NCBI GenBank assembly: GCA_938075155.1
Contig: CALJGL010000006.1
Span: 44,030 to 108,029 of the forward strand
Length of the DNA stretch: 64,000 nucleotides
Origin: UBA12191 sp009937185
GTDB taxonomy: Bacteria; Planctomycetota; UBA8108; UBA1146
Direction of reading: 5' to 3'
Shown here piece after piece: positions 63,962-64,000 of this stretch. A program made the translations under genes and the position numbers. Each line of letters starts with the position of its first letter. Position 1 is the first letter of the stretch. Below the pieces are notes generated by a model, which saw only the letters and a list, made by a program, of their open reading frames with translations, did no database searches and was not told the origin of the DNA.

Positions 63962-64000
63962 ATTTTCCTGACAGACAAAAAAGAAACCCTCCGCTTTTCA

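Overview
The window reads as a piece of a marine, deep-branching Planctomycetota chromosome. This is inferred from gene content, since no rRNA or marker phylogeny can be run here. Pointers are five exported proteins ending in the duplicated Asp-rich tail RGDxNxDG...LxxLF...DPTxDxLxC...CP, tandem DUF1080 domains, a PA14/multi-haem cytochrome c next to a sorbosone-dehydrogenase-like propeller, a sialate-O-acetylesterase-type SGNH enzyme, paired exported amidohydrolases and double NTF2-like proteins. The genetic code is standard and TGA is used as an ordinary stop in many genes. No tRNA, rRNA, CRISPR array, transposase or phage gene was seen.

Layout. 0-6 kb: a truncated exported protein, a TPP-riboswitch-controlled thiC, a strong bidirectional hairpin, a PhoD-like phosphatase/zinc peptidase pair and a double DUF1080 protein. 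6-10 kb: an AT-richer stretch with a methyltransferase and an unusual fusion of an APC permease to a CDP-glycerol glycerophosphotransferase, then an APH-fold kinase. 10-16 kb: a minus-strand run with a TPR protein, an ArnT-like glycosyltransferase and two coupled amidohydrolases, one of which has lost its metal ligands. 16-22 kb: a lectin/dockerin-like protein, mfd, rnc and a PilT-type ATPase. 22-30 kb: three double NTF2-like proteins flanking a giant subtilase with 32 Asp/Cys repeats and a P-domain. 30-42 kb: a GT2 enzyme, a small lipoprotein, the cytochrome c/propeller pair, yaaA, two M16-like proteins without catalytic motifs, a PLP decarboxylase and an aberrant ClpX-like ATPase. 42-58 kb: a metzincin protease, a hybrid histidine kinase, pntAB, more dockerin-tailed proteins, a cyclic-nucleotide-binding methyltransferase and an SGNH esterase. 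58-64 kb: a broken double-hotdog gene, a beta-barrel gene, a small DUF2256 gene, typA/bipA and a thioredoxin-like exported protein.

The most notable observation is at the right end. Two unrelated exported proteins, the beta-barrel at 59345-60409 and the thioredoxin-like protein at 63041-63961, each have a Shine-Dalgarno, ATG and perfect signal peptide. In each the signal peptide is followed by two in-frame UGA codons at the mature N-terminus (UGA-Pro-Ala-UGA and UGA-UGA), after which the same frame continues into the body of the protein. GC-rich hairpins follow both. This fits selenocysteine insertion (UxxU and UU motifs). Without recoding, both proteins would lose their export signals.

Functionally the window mixes housekeeping (thiamine pyrimidine synthesis, transcription-coupled repair, RNase III, transhydrogenase, BipA) with a large exported and cell-surface complement: proteases, lectin, esterase, cytochromes and Ca-binding repeats. 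Many of the latter carry the same C-terminal tail and probably share a sorting or assembly route.
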